DNA of 63,869 nt from NCBI RefSeq assembly GCF_000003815.2, contig NC_049984.1, positions 23,111,797-23,175,665 of the forward strand. Reading direction: 5' to 3'. This DNA is from Branchiostoma floridae (lineage: Eukaryota > Chordata > Leptocardii > Amphioxiformes > Branchiostomatidae). Position 1 is the first letter of the stretch. Each line of letters begins with the position of its first letter. The notes below the pieces were generated by a model. The model was not told the DNA's origin, searched no databases, and saw nothing but the letters and a program-made list of their open reading frames with translations. This document shows, one piece after another, positions 61,939 to 63,869 of the stretch. Both the position numbers and the translations under genes were made by a program.

Positions 61939-62336
61939 AGCCTGGGTACCATCCAAGTAGTAGTTTGCTCCTATGTTTGCCTCTGCTACCCGTCTGAGAC
62001 CGTTTGGTGGTAATGTCAGTTAATGAGCGACTTAAGGAATGGGTTCTAGAGCGTTCGTTCAATGACAACAGGCCCTCTCGCAGGCGGACTGAGGGCTTTT
62101 TGGGTGTGGGAATGCCTGTTCGAACAAGTGCTTGAACCCATTACATAATTCGCTCATGTTAAGGGACCAAAATTTGGACGATTCCAAACATTAAGATGGT
62201 CAAGGATCCCAGACAGAAGGGCAGAGAAGCGATACATATACTATATACCAGTGTATAATGAATGTCAGAGCTAAAAGTGACTGACAGTGTATATATGAAT
62301 GCCGGAGCGAACTACTTTCCGGATGGCACCCTGGCT
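61939..62336 (-). mobile_element. MITE-2 copy 3, reverse orientation
   Basis: The ends AGCCTGGGTACCATCCAAG and CCGGATGGCACCCTGGCT are inverted. The interior (AATTCGCTCATG, AAAATTTGGACGATTCC) is inverted relative to the other two copies. Confidence 0.9.
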
Positions 62337-63515
62337 AAAAGCTTAAGTTTTAAAAAACGTAGAAACTCAATTACAAGTGTCCACAATAATCACCTGTTAT
62401 GATGCAGATGATCATAATTTTATTCTCAGACTCCAGAGGAATAGAAATCAATCATAACAAGAGTTCGTAGACCTCAGGCCTGCATGAAATGTATTGGGTT
62501 TCTGTAGACCTATTGTGTATTTTTGCCTTTTTGTCTGTGGTACGTGGTTGGAAAAATGAGCTTTTTACCGTGTTGGTTGTGCACCATGCAAAAGTCTGAC
62601 TGTGAAATTCCATTTTCTGAATTTGTAAGTTTGGACATGGATGAACATTACTTATTTCGGATTTCTTAAGTATGTAACCAACCACAGTACTTTGAAGTTG
62701 TTGAGACGCTACCTTTTTTTGTCTCAGATGGCCCATGCACATGTAGTTACTCTGTCACATGATATACTAATATCTTCCTATTTCAATGTACTGACCTAAT
62801 GCAGCTGCTAAGTCTCCTTGGTTTGTGTTCTTCCAATGATATTCATTAAAGATTTATTTCTGGGGTGTTATTCACTTGACATCGGAATGTTACTTGCATA
62901 ATTTGACCAATGATACTTTTATCTGTAGTTCCATAGACATTAGACAATATGAATAGTGGTAGCCCCCATGCAGCAGCAACAGTTAGTCCCCAGGGTGGTA
63001 TGATATTTTCATTCAATCCATCCAACCCAAACCTAAATCTCCTGTAGTATCTAAGCCAAATTTAACAGCATAATTTACTATGAAAAATGTCCTTGTCAAT
63101 CCCATTTATAGATGGCAAGCTGCTGGCAATGGAAGCTTTGAAAAGTTCAGAAGCTGTTGTAGTCAGAGCAAACACCCAGCAAACATCCCCGCAAACCAAT
63201 GAGCAGTTGCTTAGAAGGGGAATTTCATCATATATTTGCCGCGACAAAATGCAACAAACGATAATGAATTTAAAACAGAACAAAGCTAAGCCTCCACCAC
63301 TTAACCCTGCCTGTACCATAGATTAAGCAGGCCCAAAAACCAAGCGAATATGACTAGCCCAAAACAACAAATTACCTGTATACAGTATGGAAATGGCATT
63401 ACCAAAGAAACAAAAAGAAACACAGGACAAATCATACACATACCTTTCTCTTATGCCCACACTCTACAGTTCTCCTCCACATTAGAAAATTGCATCTTCT
63501 TCTGTTTAAGTTCAA
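62337..63515. other. Right flank without a recognised gene
   Basis: Short open frames (62452-62742 minus, 63062-63319 minus, 63087-63326 plus) show no domain or splice support. The sequence is AT-rich and nothing further was recognised. Confidence 0.5.
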
Positions 63516-63697
63516 GTAGTCTCCAAGCAGACCCTACGGTGCCTTAGAAATAGTATCAAAGCTGGCAAAGGAGTATAGCCGGCCAAAGGGAGATAGCCGG
63601 CTAAGGGAGTCAAACGGGCACCTGGTGCCGGTATACCAAGTCCCTGGCCAGCTTTGATACTATTTCTAAGGCACCGTAGGGTCTGCTTGGAGACTAC
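63516..63697. repeat. Perfect 51-bp foldback
   Basis: The left arm 63516-63566 (starting GTAGTCTCCAAGCAGACCCT) and right arm 63647-63697 are exact reverse complements around an 80-nt loop containing TAGCCGG repeats. It is probably a recent foldback transposon. Confidence 0.95.
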
Positions 63698-63869
63698 GTG
63701 CACGTTCACCGAAGAAGACGCACTTTTCTAATGAGGTGGAACACAGTCTAGTGTGGCCATACTATACAGGTCTGGAAACGACTTGTCCAGTGATAACCTT
63801 ACTCTCTTTAGCCTGACCTTCCCATACAGATCACGTGCACTCTGGTGATCTGGGCAACTGACATTCGCA

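Noticed and set aside
63087-63326. 79-codon open frame near the right edge
   Set aside because: Short, no splice borders, no domain; a possible transposon remnant at best.

Overview
This window looks like a piece of an animal genome scaffold, most likely a cephalochordate (amphioxus). The genes are split by GT-AG introns, non-coding DNA is packed with many families of short inverted-repeat elements, and deuterostome-type tRNA-SINEs are present. There are five gaps of exactly 100 N. The species is an inference; the exon-intron structures are read directly from the sequence.

Left part (1-7.1 kb, minus strand): a four-exon gene for an atypical short-chain dehydrogenase/reductase (SDR) resembling bacterial YeeZ occupies 7077-2862. 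A nearly identical second first exon lies at 861-656. This shows a tandem duplicate whose remaining exons lie beyond the left edge. A minisatellite fills the start of that duplicate's first intron.

Intergenic part (7.1-12.7 kb): transposon fragments and hairpins, plus an unusual array of about 16 short palindromes (7556-8236) whose paired arms change together. A promoter-like block (GC box, CCAAT, CRE, two ETS sites) at 12.72-13.0 kb and a possible untranslated first exon precede the main gene.

Main gene (14.4-58.2 kb, plus strand): one plasma-membrane-type Na+/H+ exchanger (SLC9A2/3-like) in 18 coding exons. All splice phases agree, and the summed reading frame gives 995 codons plus stop. 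The transport core is complete and resembles vertebrate NHE2. The cytoplasmic tail resembles NHE3 and ends in a class I PDZ-type ligand. Two in-phase exons (81 and 51 nt) are candidates for alternative splicing. The 81-nt one looks like a duplicate of the end of the exon before it, in the region that binds calmodulin in NHE1. One tail exon shares a 185-bp inverted duplicate with the neighbouring intron.

Intron 5 carries a sense-oriented, young Jockey/CR1-type non-LTR retrotransposon (about 32.0-37.06 kb). ORF1 (481 codons, two zinc knuckles) and ORF2 (endonuclease plus reverse transcriptase) are in the same frame, separated by a single TAG. ORF2 is broken further downstream by two frame lesions.

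The other introns hold MITE families (named here MITE-1 to MITE-6), SINEs, microsatellites and, in intron 1, a conserved block repeated three times. The 3' flank (58.2-63.9 kb) holds a probable long 3' UTR, further MITEs and a perfect 51-bp foldback.
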